Shown here: piece by piece, positions 53,745-62,597 of the stretch
Position numbering within the stretch: position 1 is the first letter of the stretch
How the letters are laid out: every line of letters starts with the position of its first letter
From: Ignavibacteria bacterium
GTDB taxonomy: Bacteria > Bacteroidota > Ignavibacteria > Ignavibacteriales > Ignavibacteriaceae
NCBI GenBank assembly: GCA_017302895.1
Contig: JAFLBV010000002.1
Span: 868,001 to 932,000 of the forward strand
Direction of reading: 5' to 3'
DNA length: 64,000 bases
Program-made: the position numbers and the translations under genes
Notes under the pieces: model-generated
The model's input: only the letters and a program-made list of their open reading frames with translations
What the model was told of the DNA's origin: nothing
Database searches by the model: none

Positions 53745-54623
53745 TTACATTCCGTAATCTTTGAATGCTTTTACTGTGTTTTTTAATAACATTGCGATGG
53801 TCATCGGTCCTACACCACCCGGAACGGGGGTAATATACGAGGCGACCTCCGAAACCCCTTCAAAATCGACATCACCCACAAGTCTTGATCCCGTTTTTGA
53901 AGTGGCGTCCTCCACTCTGTTTGTCCCCACATCTATAACAACAACTCCCTCTTTTACCATCTCTTTTTTGATAAATTTAGGAACTCCCATTGCCGCTATC
54001 AGGATATCCGCCTGCTTTGTGAATACAGAAATATCCCTGGCTGCCGAATGACAAACCGTTACAATTGCATTGGCGAATTTCTTTTTCTGCATCAAAAGAA
54101 GTGCGGCAGGTTTGCCTACTATGTTGCTTCTTCCCACCACAACCACATGCTTTCCGGCCGGATCGATTTCATATCTCTTAAGCAGTTCCACAACTCCGGC
54201 AGGTGTACACGGAAGAAATGTCGGGTTTCCCGTCACCATCTCTCCCACTGTTTGGGGGTGAAATCCGTCAACATCTTTTTTTGGATCAACCGCCCTGATT
54301 ATAACATCTTCATTTATCTGCTTTGGAAGAGGCAACTGAACGAGTATCCCGTGGAAATCACGATTTTCATTGTAATATTCAACTGTCTTCAGAAGTTCTT
54401 TTTCAGTAGTATCCTCAGGCAGGTTCACAACAACCGAATTTATTCCGACTTCACCACACGATTTATGTTTGTTTCTTACATAAACCTCGCTGGCAGGGTT
54501 ATTGCCGACTATTATGACTACAAGTCCCGGAACCCTCCCCGTTTTGAGTCTGAGCTCTTCAATCTCAATTTTGAGTTCGGCTTTGATCTCATTGGATACT
54601 TTTTTACCGTCGATAAGAATCAT
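53745..54623 (-). CDS. folD: Methylenetetrahydrofolate dehydrogenase/cyclohydrolase
   Basis: A 292-residue bifunctional FolD interconverting methylene-, methenyl- and formyl-tetrahydrofolate. YVRNKHKSCGEVGI carries the catalytic Lys, followed by GILVQLPLP, VVVGRSNIVGKP and the C-terminal PVPGGVGPMT. The start at 54623 is one base after the ymdB-like stop (TGATATG); an upstream TTG (54647) would overlap that gene. Co-location with thyA/folA in the same window is at a distance, not one operon. Confidence 0.95.
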   Translation of the reverse strand: MILIDGKKVSNEIKAELKIEIEELRLKTGRVPGLVVIIVGNNPASEVYVRNKHKSCGEVGINSVVVNLPEDTTEKELLKTVEYYNENRDFHGILVQLPLPKQINEDVIIRAVDPKKDVDGFHPQTVGEMVTGNPTFLPCTPAGVVELLKRYEIDPAGKHVVVVGRSNIVGKPAALLLMQKKKFANAIVTVCHSAARDISVFTKQADILIAAMGVPKFIKKEMVKEGVVVIDVGTNRVEDATSKTGSRLVGDVDFEGVSEVASYITPVPGGVGPMTIAMLLKNTVKAFKDYGM

Positions 54624-54624
54624 A

Positions 54625-55434
54625 TCAGTTTTGTGCTGTTTTATCAAATTCAGGGAATATAAATTTCTCTATCTCCACAGTTTTACCTGTTTCGGTATCA
54701 ATTTTCAGGAAAACTCCGCAAATATGCACATCTTCAAGAGCTGTCTCATATTTTTGCGGTGTCTGATACAAAAATCTGTTTAGTGCGGGTGCCACCTTCA
54801 TACCTATTACTGAATTGTAAGGACCCGTCATGCCGACATCAGAAATAAATGCCGTCCCCTGTGGAAAGATTCTTTCGTCATTAGTCTGCACATGCGTATG
54901 AGTACCAAGTATGGCAGAAACCTTGCCGTCGAGGTGATACGCAAGTGCCTGCTTTTCGGCTGTCGCTTCGGCGTGAAAATCGACAATTATTACTTTTGTC
55001 TCCCCCTTTATTTTGTTTGCAAGAATCCATTCAGCAGATCTGAAGGGACAATCAATTATCGGCATAAATGTTCTGCCCTGAAGATTCAAAACCGCAACCT
55101 TCCCTTTCGAAGTCTCGAAAATGTAGTGTCCGTTGCCGTGGGCACCCCTCGGGTAGTTCTGAGGTCTCAAAACGCGGGGTTCATTTTTAAAATATTCCTG
55201 AGCCTGAGGTTTATCCCAAGTGTGGTTTCCCCCGGTTATAACTCTCACCCCCAAATTGAAAAGTGCCTCTCCCTCTTTTGGAAGAATCCCTTTTCCGTCG
55301 TTTGTGTTTTCCCCGTTAACTATTATTGCATCGGTTTTATATTTTTGTTGAAATGTCGGCAGCCATGTGAGAACCATTTCAAAACCCGGTTTCCCCACGA
55401 TGTCTCCGATAAACAATATGTTGATTGTCGCCAT
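54625..55434 (-). CDS. ymdB: YmdB-family metallophosphoesterase
   Basis: A 269-residue dinuclear-metal phosphoesterase of the TIGR00282/YmdB family. Metal motifs are FIGDIVGKPG, NGENTNDG, GGNHTWD, VDFHAEAT and GTHTHVQTND. In Bacillus the enzyme hydrolyses 2',3'-cyclic nucleotides and influences late-stage gene expression. The start was set at 55434, five bases after AAGGA; earlier in-frame ATG would add 11 unlikely residues. First gene of the run to aroA. Confidence 0.9.
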   Translation of the reverse strand: MATINILFIGDIVGKPGFEMVLTWLPTFQQKYKTDAIIVNGENTNDGKGILPKEGEALFNLGVRVITGGNHTWDKPQAQEYFKNEPRVLRPQNYPRGAHGNGHYIFETSKGKVAVLNLQGRTFMPIIDCPFRSAEWILANKIKGETKVIIVDFHAEATAEKQALAYHLDGKVSAILGTHTHVQTNDERIFPQGTAFISDVGMTGPYNSVIGMKVAPALNRFLYQTPQKYETALEDVHICGVFLKIDTETGKTVEIEKFIFPEFDKTAQN

Positions 55435-55528
55435 AAATTTCCTTAATCTGAATCCTAAATATAGCAAAAATTAGAGTATCGATTGTCGGGTTGGAACGAT
55501 ATCATATTTGGAACCAAAGTCGAAACAA

Positions 55529-55621
55529 AAAAGGCTGCCCCCCTGTAGAACTTCAGAACTCCGGAACTTCAGAACCTCAGTAACTCCGATGCGCCGCGGC
55601 GCACTGAAATTCTGAGGTTCT
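55529..55621 (-). repeat. Repeat-rich 3' hairpin behind a T9SS gene
   Basis: AGAACCTCAG (55571-55580) pairs with CTGAGGTTCT (55612-55621) around a perfect 14-bp palindrome TGCGCCGCGGCGCA (55590-55603); GAACTTCAG-type words repeat beside it. At 55529-55542 is AAAAAAGGCTGCCC, one half of the terminator stem used twice in the FG-GAP region. On the minus strand the block directly follows the stop codon at 55620 and should act as a terminator. Confidence 0.75.
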
Positions 55622-57530
55622 ATTTCAAAAGTACCATCTTCCGGCTCTGAATATATACGGGGATGTTCCTCTCACTTTCAACCACATTGATGCGATAGAT
55701 ATATACCCCGCTCGCAACCCCTCCGGATTTACTGCCCGGTGCTGCAATATCTTCCGCGGTTACCGTCAGCGAATAATATCCCCCCTCCTGTTCCTTGTTT
55801 ATCATCGTCTTCACCAGTTCACCACTCGAGTTGTAGATATCAAGCCGTACCCTCGACCTTGTTTTTAGTTTATACTCTATCGTTGTGGAAGGGTTAAAAG
55901 GATTCGGATAGTTCTGATAAAGATGATAATCCTCTGAAATAATATCTCCCTCATCAACCGATACGGGTACTATTCCCGTCTCCTCACTCGCATCACTCTT
56001 TAGATTCTGGTTATCTACTGCCTTTACCTTAAAAAAGACAGGTTTGTTATACGGTTTCTTGTGTACGAAGTTAAACAGTGTATCCGTACCGTTCCAGATC
56101 ATCTTCGTTGTGTCGGGGGTGAATCCTCTTGTGCTGTCGGCATATACCTCATATCTGTTCAGGTCTGATTCCGTGTTTGGTCTCCATGAGAGTTCATAGA
56201 TTCCCTGTGTACCCGTGGAGCGGAGTTTCACTCTCGCCGGAACACGGGGAGCATAATCCTGGTATGTATAACTTTCACCATACGGTCCACCGTAGAAACC
56301 GATATCGCTTCTCGTACCGTCCCTGTCGAGTATCGTTGAGTCTCCCGCATCTATAAGGGGGGAATACATCTGGAGATGAAAATCGATGTCGGGGAAGTCA
56401 CCGTAATCCTTCACAAACATCGGATTAACATACAGATTCCCGCTGTTGACAAGTGGTGGCTGAGTTCCGCTAATCGGGGTGGGTACATTCCAGAAACAGT
56501 TATTGTTTACCTTCAGATTGGGAGAGCTGTTCCAGATACCTTTATCAAACCCGTAAACCACATTATTGGTAAAGGTTACATTGCCTGAGGAGACCATGAA
56601 GTCTTTGCGGTAATCCCAGCCGGGACCCTCTGAAATGCAAAACACATTGGTGAAGAATGACATGGTGCCGGTTGCAGGTACAAAAGGGTTGTCATCAGAG
56701 TTGTAGGATTTTGTATAAAAGAGATTGTTAGAGAATTCGACCCGGGGGTCAACTGTTAACGCTGTGGTGTATAACTGATTGTAAAAATCGGAGGAAACAA
56801 ATGGTTTTGTAAATATGTTATTTCTGAAAAAAAAGCGGGGATAAAACAGTCCATTATTTATAAAATGTCGCATTGAGTATAATGGATGAACAAGAAGATT
56901 ATTTTGAAAATAAATAGTATCTATCCCATGACTGTCGAAACCCGTATAAAGAAATGTATGTACATTTAGCATTATATTGTCGCTGATAATCCCTTTATTG
57001 ATGTAAACTCCACTCCCAAAATTGAATAATTTACAGTTAGAGATCAGAACTCCGGACGCGTAAACCATGAAAGATGTGTCCCCAAACGCCGTTTGTATCA
57101 AAGAATCACTCACACCGGTAGCATTCCCCTTAAGAGTAAAATTGGAAACAGATAAAGAATCGGATACATCTATTGCAAAGTGAAACAGATATTGCGGGCG
57201 AATCATCCCCTGGCAATCAAGAATTGTCGTCTCCATATTTTCACCAATTATTGCTATATACGGTGGTATACCCTGCAGAAATTCCCTATAAACCCCCGCT
57301 CCGACATAAATAGTGTCACCTCTTTGACAGACATTCACACATTTCTGAATGCTGTCAGATGCAGTTGCCCAGGATGTGTAGGGCGGTTGTGGGGTCAGGT
57401 TACCCGCTTTTACATAGCGGATAGTACCGAACATATTTGTGTTAATACTCAGCAAAAAGATTACAGTTATGATGAGTGTCCTCATGACTCTGACGCTGCT
57501 TTCACTTATCATGACCGCACTTCTTTCCAT
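55620..57530 (-). CDS. Secreted parallel beta-helix protein with T9SS sorting domain
   Basis: A 636-residue exported protein. A hydrophobic signal segment lies at about 17-35 after an extended N-terminus; the ATG at 57530 has an AAGGGA RBS, while ATG 57485 is an alternative. Residues about 60-400 are right-handed beta-helix-like (GDTIYVGAGVYRE, then N/F-rich turns such as NNLFYTKSYNSDD). A fibronectin-like domain (about 440-530) and a type IX sorting domain (from NYPNPFNPSTTIEY) follow. Such proteins often bind or degrade polysaccharide; no catalytic site is evident. Confidence 0.85.
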   Translation of the reverse strand: MERSAVMISESSVRVMRTLIITVIFLLSINTNMFGTIRYVKAGNLTPQPPYTSWATASDSIQKCVNVCQRGDTIYVGAGVYREFLQGIPPYIAIIGENMETTILDCQGMIRPQYLFHFAIDVSDSLSVSNFTLKGNATGVSDSLIQTAFGDTSFMVYASGVLISNCKLFNFGSGVYINKGIISDNIMLNVHTFLYTGFDSHGIDTIYFQNNLLVHPLYSMRHFINNGLFYPRFFFRNNIFTKPFVSSDFYNQLYTTALTVDPRVEFSNNLFYTKSYNSDDNPFVPATGTMSFFTNVFCISEGPGWDYRKDFMVSSGNVTFTNNVVYGFDKGIWNSSPNLKVNNNCFWNVPTPISGTQPPLVNSGNLYVNPMFVKDYGDFPDIDFHLQMYSPLIDAGDSTILDRDGTRSDIGFYGGPYGESYTYQDYAPRVPARVKLRSTGTQGIYELSWRPNTESDLNRYEVYADSTRGFTPDTTKMIWNGTDTLFNFVHKKPYNKPVFFKVKAVDNQNLKSDASEETGIVPVSVDEGDIISEDYHLYQNYPNPFNPSTTIEYKLKTRSRVRLDIYNSSGELVKTMINKEQEGGYYSLTVTAEDIAAPGSKSGGVASGVYIYRINVVESERNIPVYIQSRKMVLLK

Positions 57531-57542
57531 CTTGTTTCCCTT

Positions 57543-58577
57543 TTACCTCTCATGCCGCAAGATGATATTATTGGATGATGTCCGTAAAGGGCTCTGCAGT
57601 TTCTTAACCGGTTGTACCAGTCCCTCTTTGTAAAGATATGCGATTGATTCCCCGAGTATTTGTATCGCATCATAATTATCCACTGAATTGGGAGCCGGTA
57701 TTTCAATCTCATAATCCCCGACCAGGGATGTAAATGAAGCATTTATATTATCATCTGTTTGTAACGATTTGAGATAATACAAAAGACGGCTCATTCTTTC
57801 GGAACTTCCTGTCGGCGAAAAGTAATTTTCCCAAATAAACGAATCTGAAACTTCAATACTCTCAACGGCATATAATTCACGGGTGGTTTTGTTTTCCAAT
57901 TCAAACTCTATTCCCAGGAGTTTCTTTCCGGAGGTGTGGTTTCCGGCAAACTCAACAGGGGAGGTGTTGTCTTCAAGAAAGCCAAGTTTATAAGAAATGT
58001 AGCAAAGATTTGTATTAACCAGTTCCCCTGAACGGACTGCATGAGATATCACAGAATCCTTCACCAGACCCCCGTCTTCATAGTGAATGATTACTTTTGC
58101 AAGACACAGAGTATCATAAGGCCTTCTGATCCCGTCCCCGTTCGACAGTCTTCTCAAATGGAAATCAACTCTGTAGCTGATGGTATCAAGGCACCTCTCA
58201 TTTGCCGGTACCCTGTATCTGGTAACCTGTCTGTAGCCTCTTTCTTCCCGGTACGGAAAGGTTTGCAAAACGGTAGGACCATATATTATCTTTGAATTTA
58301 AGGGTGCATTCAGGTTGGTCCGGTAATACTTCCCTTCCAGAAGTGTGTCTTTCCCGGATTGATGACGGAGTTCGAGACGATGGGCACTTGTGACGGGAGT
58401 GAAGGCTTTCCAATTCTTGTGATATGCATTGGAAAAATAAAAAATCCAGTCCATGCTTTCTATTCGCCCGGCACTAAAGAAATTGAAATTTTCAATCCTG
58501 CTCTGAGGAAAACCCGCTATCATCATAAATATCATGAAAGACAGGGTCTTGACTAAAAATTTGTTTCTTTTTATCAT
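57543..58577 (-). CDS. Secreted protein of unknown function
   Basis: I do not recognise a family. The 344-residue protein has a signal peptide (about 10-27, ending near FPQS) and a beta-rich body with many Tyr/Arg residues (RVDFHLRRLSNGDG, KVIIHYEDGG). There is no type IX sorting domain. The C-terminal end NNIILRHER is followed after 12 bases by the beta-helix gene, so they are co-transcribed. Confidence 0.7.
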   Translation of the reverse strand: MIKRNKFLVKTLSFMIFMMIAGFPQSRIENFNFFSAGRIESMDWIFYFSNAYHKNWKAFTPVTSAHRLELRHQSGKDTLLEGKYYRTNLNAPLNSKIIYGPTVLQTFPYREERGYRQVTRYRVPANERCLDTISYRVDFHLRRLSNGDGIRRPYDTLCLAKVIIHYEDGGLVKDSVISHAVRSGELVNTNLCYISYKLGFLEDNTSPVEFAGNHTSGKKLLGIEFELENKTTRELYAVESIEVSDSFIWENYFSPTGSSERMSRLLYYLKSLQTDDNINASFTSLVGDYEIEIPAPNSVDNYDAIQILGESIAYLYKEGLVQPVKKLQSPLRTSSNNIILRHER

Positions 58578-58645
58578 ATTAATTCCTGCGAATAAAAAAT
58601 ATCCTGTGTCTGAAAATAATCAATTTTTTGGGAGAAAACAGTTTC

Positions 58646-58678
58646 AGAACCTCAGTAACTCCGAAGTTCTGAGGTTCT
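58646..58678 (-). repeat. Hairpin repeat behind a T9SS gene
   Basis: AGAACCTCAG and CTGAGGTTCT form a 10-bp stem with a 13-base loop. The stretch CAGAACCTCAGTAACTCCGA (58645-58664) is identical to 55570-55589. It lies about 25 bases after the stop of the gene at 58701. Confidence 0.8.
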
Positions 58679-58700
58679 GAAATTCCGAGGTTCCGGATTT

Positions 58701-60404
58701 CTACTTATTCACCACCATCTTAATTGCAGCCGAGTGGTTGCCTGATTCCAGGTGGAAGATATAAACGCCCGAGGGGAGACCTGTTGCATTGAACTTCAGT
58801 TGGTGGCTGCCGGCAGAGGTTTCACCGTCGATCAGGGTTGCCACTTCTCGCCCGAGGATATCGTAAACAACACCCTTTGCATATCCTTTTGATGGCAATG
58901 AGAACCGGATAACTGTTTCAGGGTTGAAGGGATTAGGGTAGTTCTGACCCAGGTTGAATTCTGCAGGGAGCGTTCCCGTGGTTTCCTCAATGCCGAGCGG
59001 TACATCCGCAGTGCCGAGATGAACGCGGTTAAGTATTGTATCATAAGCGGCACGCGTAACCGTGATCGAGTTGAACTGATCGCTTCCCCTGCCGATAATG
59101 ATACCCGTGTGGAAGGTTGCCGTGCTGCCGGCGGATAGATTAAACCTGCCCGATGACACTATATTCCTTTTATCGGCAAGGTGATTATCGATCCACCCGG
59201 TATTGGCAACAGGGTCGCCGGAGTAGATCAGTCTGTTATCGATGCCAGCGCACGGAACACCACCTCTTACTTCACCCCACTGCCAGTTGCAGGGATCCAT
59301 CGGGTCACCCGAGGGGCGTTTCCCCTCCATGTAGTTGCGGAGCTGCGAAGTGGTGAGGAAGTCTCCCTGTGTGGGGTGGGAGCTCAGGAACATTATGCTT
59401 CCCGTTACTCCGGAGTTTTTTGCTCCCGGGACATACTGTTTCGGGAAAGGTTTGCCGAAGTGGAGCACCGCGCTGTCGAGGGGGATATCGGTACCGGGAT
59501 CGTAAACACCGTTGTTGTTGTTGTCGGTGAAGGTTTCTCCGGGGATAAAGACAGGGGTTCCGAGCAGGAATGAGTGGAATACCGCGGGAGGGTTGTTGCC
59601 AAACTGACTGTCGGATGTCCGGTTGTAGTAGTATGCCGAGTTTCTCGCCACATCGGTACCCGAGAGGTCGTCGGAGTAGTTCCCAAGGTCGGTGTCTGAG
59701 TACATTCCGAATATCATATCCGAAAGATCCTGTACAACACTTCCCGTGTTTTTCACTTCATACCTGAAGAAGACGGCATCACGGATCTCTGCGACATCCG
59801 AATGGGGGAATGCATATACCGTCTGCATCACTTCAATTCCCATCGGGAGAACATCTTTGAACTTTCGCAGGGCGGTGTCGGCAGCATCGTTGAAAATACA
59901 CCAGACGGAGATCTCACCGAGTATTTCGGGCATGTCCTCGTTTGGATCCCATTTGCCGTTGCTGTTCAGATCGACGGGGTTATAGTTGCCGTCGTTGTTG
60001 CCGTCCCAATAACGGGCACCGAGGGCGACTGCGTCCCTCCAGTTCTGCCAGCTTGTACCGAAAGCGGGATCGTTGAGGGAGACCACATAAAGCCGGTTCT
60101 TGGGGTCATTTGAGGGTGTGCCGGCTTTCCCGGGGATGAAGTCCCACACACGGGCGGCGGACATCACGCCGTTAGCCCAGAGGGTTGAGTTCTTAATGCC
60201 GGAGAGGGCAAAACCGCCCGAGTAGATGGTGGAAATGCCGTCATACTTCACTCCTGAACTTCCGTTTACCGTCACTTCACCTATCACACCCCGGTTGTCC
60301 AAAGGCAGTTTTATCCGCCCCGTGTTAAGCTCATACACGCTTTGGGCTGTGAGCAGGGTGGCCATGCTTACAAGGAATAACAATGTGCTGTAAAATTGTT
60401 TCAT
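58701..60404 (-). CDS. Secreted T9SS cargo protein of unknown function
   Basis: A 567-residue exported protein; the start at 60404 is chosen because it follows GGAGG by seven bases and begins the signal peptide (MKQFYSTLLFLVSM, ends LTAQ). The body has Asp/Asn-rich loops resembling calcium sites (DGNNDGNYNPVDLNSNG, DNNNNGVYDPGTD), and the last 85 residues, from NYPNPFNPETVIRF, form a sorting domain ending in KMVVNK. GC is visibly higher than in the neighbours between about 59000 and 60300. No enzyme family is recognised. A 14-base A/T tract lies 66 bases upstream. Confidence 0.82.
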   Translation of the reverse strand: MKQFYSTLLFLVSMATLLTAQSVYELNTGRIKLPLDNRGVIGEVTVNGSSGVKYDGISTIYSGGFALSGIKNSTLWANGVMSAARVWDFIPGKAGTPSNDPKNRLYVVSLNDPAFGTSWQNWRDAVALGARYWDGNNDGNYNPVDLNSNGKWDPNEDMPEILGEISVWCIFNDAADTALRKFKDVLPMGIEVMQTVYAFPHSDVAEIRDAVFFRYEVKNTGSVVQDLSDMIFGMYSDTDLGNYSDDLSGTDVARNSAYYYNRTSDSQFGNNPPAVFHSFLLGTPVFIPGETFTDNNNNGVYDPGTDIPLDSAVLHFGKPFPKQYVPGAKNSGVTGSIMFLSSHPTQGDFLTTSQLRNYMEGKRPSGDPMDPCNWQWGEVRGGVPCAGIDNRLIYSGDPVANTGWIDNHLADKRNIVSSGRFNLSAGSTATFHTGIIIGRGSDQFNSITVTRAAYDTILNRVHLGTADVPLGIEETTGTLPAEFNLGQNYPNPFNPETVIRFSLPSKGYAKGVVYDILGREVATLIDGETSAGSHQLKFNATGLPSGVYIFHLESGNHSAAIKMVVNK

Positions 60405-60469
60405 TTGGGTTCCTCCCACTGATTGTTAAGGAATAAATTCTTTGCTATGCTATTAAGAAAATACACATC

Positions 60470-60483
60470 AAAAAAAAAAAAAA
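60470..60483. repeat. Homopolymer A14/T14 tract upstream of a T9SS gene
   Basis: Fourteen consecutive A (plus strand) lie 66 bases upstream of the ATG of the minus-strand gene at 60404, inside its probable promoter region. Length variation there could tune expression; this is inference. Confidence 0.6.
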
Positions 60484-60581
60484 CAAAGTACCGTGATAAA
60501 ATAGGCAAAAAACAGTGACCTAAAATATCTGCAGGCGGAATTGCACCTATCTTGCTACTTTTGAATGTCAGTTGTTTTTTA

Positions 60582-62126
60582 TTACTTCAAATATTGAATT
60601 TTCGCATTTTTGTTTTGATGTCTACCCCCTTTCTCATGATCAAGTGAAATTATATATATCCCTGATGATATGTTCAGTTCTTTGAGATCAATCTTCTCGG
60701 TTGTAATACCGGCTGCTAATTCGATTCCCTTTTTTATCAGTTCCTTTCCTGTTGTGTTGTATAGCCTCAATTCTGCATATCCCGGGTAATTACTCGTTAT
60801 TTCAACCGATAATTCACCCCGTGTTGGATTTGGGTACGCTTTTAATGTTATTTCTTCTTTTTGCTCAGTTGCAAGTTCCCCATCTTCAATTGCCATCGCA
60901 ACTCTCTCACCACTCATTATATAAAAAGTGCCGGGCTGTGCATATGTTGCACCGTTCGTTCCTATTCCAATGTCATCAAGTCCGTCGCCATTTACATCTC
61001 CAACCCTGCCCAGGATGTTGAATGAATTCCCGTAATATCTGATTGGTGTATCATCAATCTTGTGTTTACCTCCCACAAACAATCGGCCACCAGAACCATC
61101 AAGTGATGATAAAAAGTCTCCATACCCGTCGCCGTTTACATCGCCTACCGAGCAGGTATGATAAAATCCCTGATTCTGTGTGTTAAATCCTTCTTCGGGT
61201 ATATAATCAGGTTGCCTTGAGCCATGACTGATTGCCATTATATACCAATATGGATACTTAAATTTCGTGTCATAAAATACAATGTCTGCTTTACCGTCCT
61301 TGTTGATATCTTCAATGATTCTATTCGTATAAACCACAGCAGATGAATCTAATATTTTAACTGTATCCTGAAATGAGAAGTCAGATCTCCCAAACACAAA
61401 ACCCCTTCGGGTAAAATTCATCGGAATCGAAGGGCTTTTGAGAATAAAAGATAAATCAGTTCTTCCATCTCCGTCAAGATCACCACTCGTGATTTCATAA
61501 CCCCATATTGTCTCATTTGGATAAAATGTTGCAATCTTGTCGGGGATCGAATCCATCTCCGGAGACGAATTGTATATCAGAATTGCCCCTTTACCGCCAT
61601 ACATGTCGTATGCATAGGCAACCATTTCTTCATAACCGTCCCCGTTAAAATCTACCGGCCAGTCACCTCCCACAAATCTTAGATTGCCAATTATCTGTTC
61701 TGGTGCTTGAAATATTAAATCGGGAATTGTATCCATCATTGGGCCGCCAAGATATATCTTTAAGGTTAATGGACGGGTATTGAATGTTGTCACTATCAAA
61801 TCCCTGTATCCGTCACGATTGTAATCACATGCTGAAATGTGGTATGGAAGATACCCTATGAAAGGTATTTCGAAAACAGGCACCGAATCTACAGGATTAC
61901 CACCATGAAAAAGCAAAGCTTTTGCATTCCAATTAGAAGTAGAAGCTGTAATAAGGACAAAATCATCACAGCCATCATCATTCTGATCCCCCATATAGAG
62001 GACAGCCTTGGGTTGGTAAATATCATCTCGTGCGAATATTATTGAGTCAAACTGGGCCACCGCAGTGAAACTCAACAAAAAAACTAACCCGGGCAGTAGC
62101 ATCAACGATTTAAGGTATTTACTCAT
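60582..62126 (-). CDS. Secreted FG-GAP repeat protein with T9SS-type C-terminus
   Basis: A 514-residue FG-GAP protein related to the pair at 44797 and 47135. Signal peptide ends TAVAQ; propeller loops are DQNDDGCDDF, DYNRDGYRDL, DFNGDGYEEM, DLDGDGRTDL, DINKDGKADI and DVNGDGYGDF. The C-terminal domain begins YPNPTRGELSVEI, a divergent sorting signal with PTRG rather than PFNP. The ATG at 62126 begins the signal peptide; a TTG four codons earlier is possible. Confidence 0.86.
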   Translation of the reverse strand: MSKYLKSLMLLPGLVFLLSFTAVAQFDSIIFARDDIYQPKAVLYMGDQNDDGCDDFVLITASTSNWNAKALLFHGGNPVDSVPVFEIPFIGYLPYHISACDYNRDGYRDLIVTTFNTRPLTLKIYLGGPMMDTIPDLIFQAPEQIIGNLRFVGGDWPVDFNGDGYEEMVAYAYDMYGGKGAILIYNSSPEMDSIPDKIATFYPNETIWGYEITSGDLDGDGRTDLSFILKSPSIPMNFTRRGFVFGRSDFSFQDTVKILDSSAVVYTNRIIEDINKDGKADIVFYDTKFKYPYWYIMAISHGSRQPDYIPEEGFNTQNQGFYHTCSVGDVNGDGYGDFLSSLDGSGGRLFVGGKHKIDDTPIRYYGNSFNILGRVGDVNGDGLDDIGIGTNGATYAQPGTFYIMSGERVAMAIEDGELATEQKEEITLKAYPNPTRGELSVEITSNYPGYAELRLYNTTGKELIKKGIELAAGITTEKIDLKELNISSGIYIISLDHEKGGRHQNKNAKIQYLK

Positions 62127-62138
62127 AATATTTTCCAA

Positions 62139-62597
62139 AAAGATTAAGTATCTAAATAACGATCTAAAGGCATCTTAATTGCTTAAAATGTCTTAGTGCT
62201 TCAAACTTGGTTTTGTAAAGGTTTCCCGGAGAAGAACCACATGGGTGGTTCGCTTCAGGGTGTGGAAGGTACATTACGATAGACTATTTGCTCTTAAAGG
62301 GACCGGTAAAAATCCTTGAACATCCTGCCGGATAACTTGCAATAACCGGACAAATTTTGCCCCGGTTATTATATTTCCTGCTTTTACATTTCTCTCCCGT
62401 GATTAATGATATCCTAAAAATAAATTACAAATTTTTGTAATTAATGTCAAGAGACCAAAAGAATATTTTTAACATGTGTTATTACACCAATAATTGAAAT
62501 TTATTTCAACACAGATGTTTTTAAAAAGGCTGCCCCCCTCTCAAAACAGCCCTGAATGATTTCCTCATGTCGCGTGAATTTTATACATTTGCATCCG
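62139..62597. other. Intergenic region between divergent FG-GAP and recQ genes
   Basis: This 459-bp spacer has no ORF. At 62526-62540 it carries AAAAAGGCTGCCCCC, again one half of the recurring GGCTGCCC terminator stem without its partner. A CCCGG/CCGGG-rich stretch near 62325-62370 can form weak hairpins. Promoters for both genes should be here. Confidence 0.4.
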
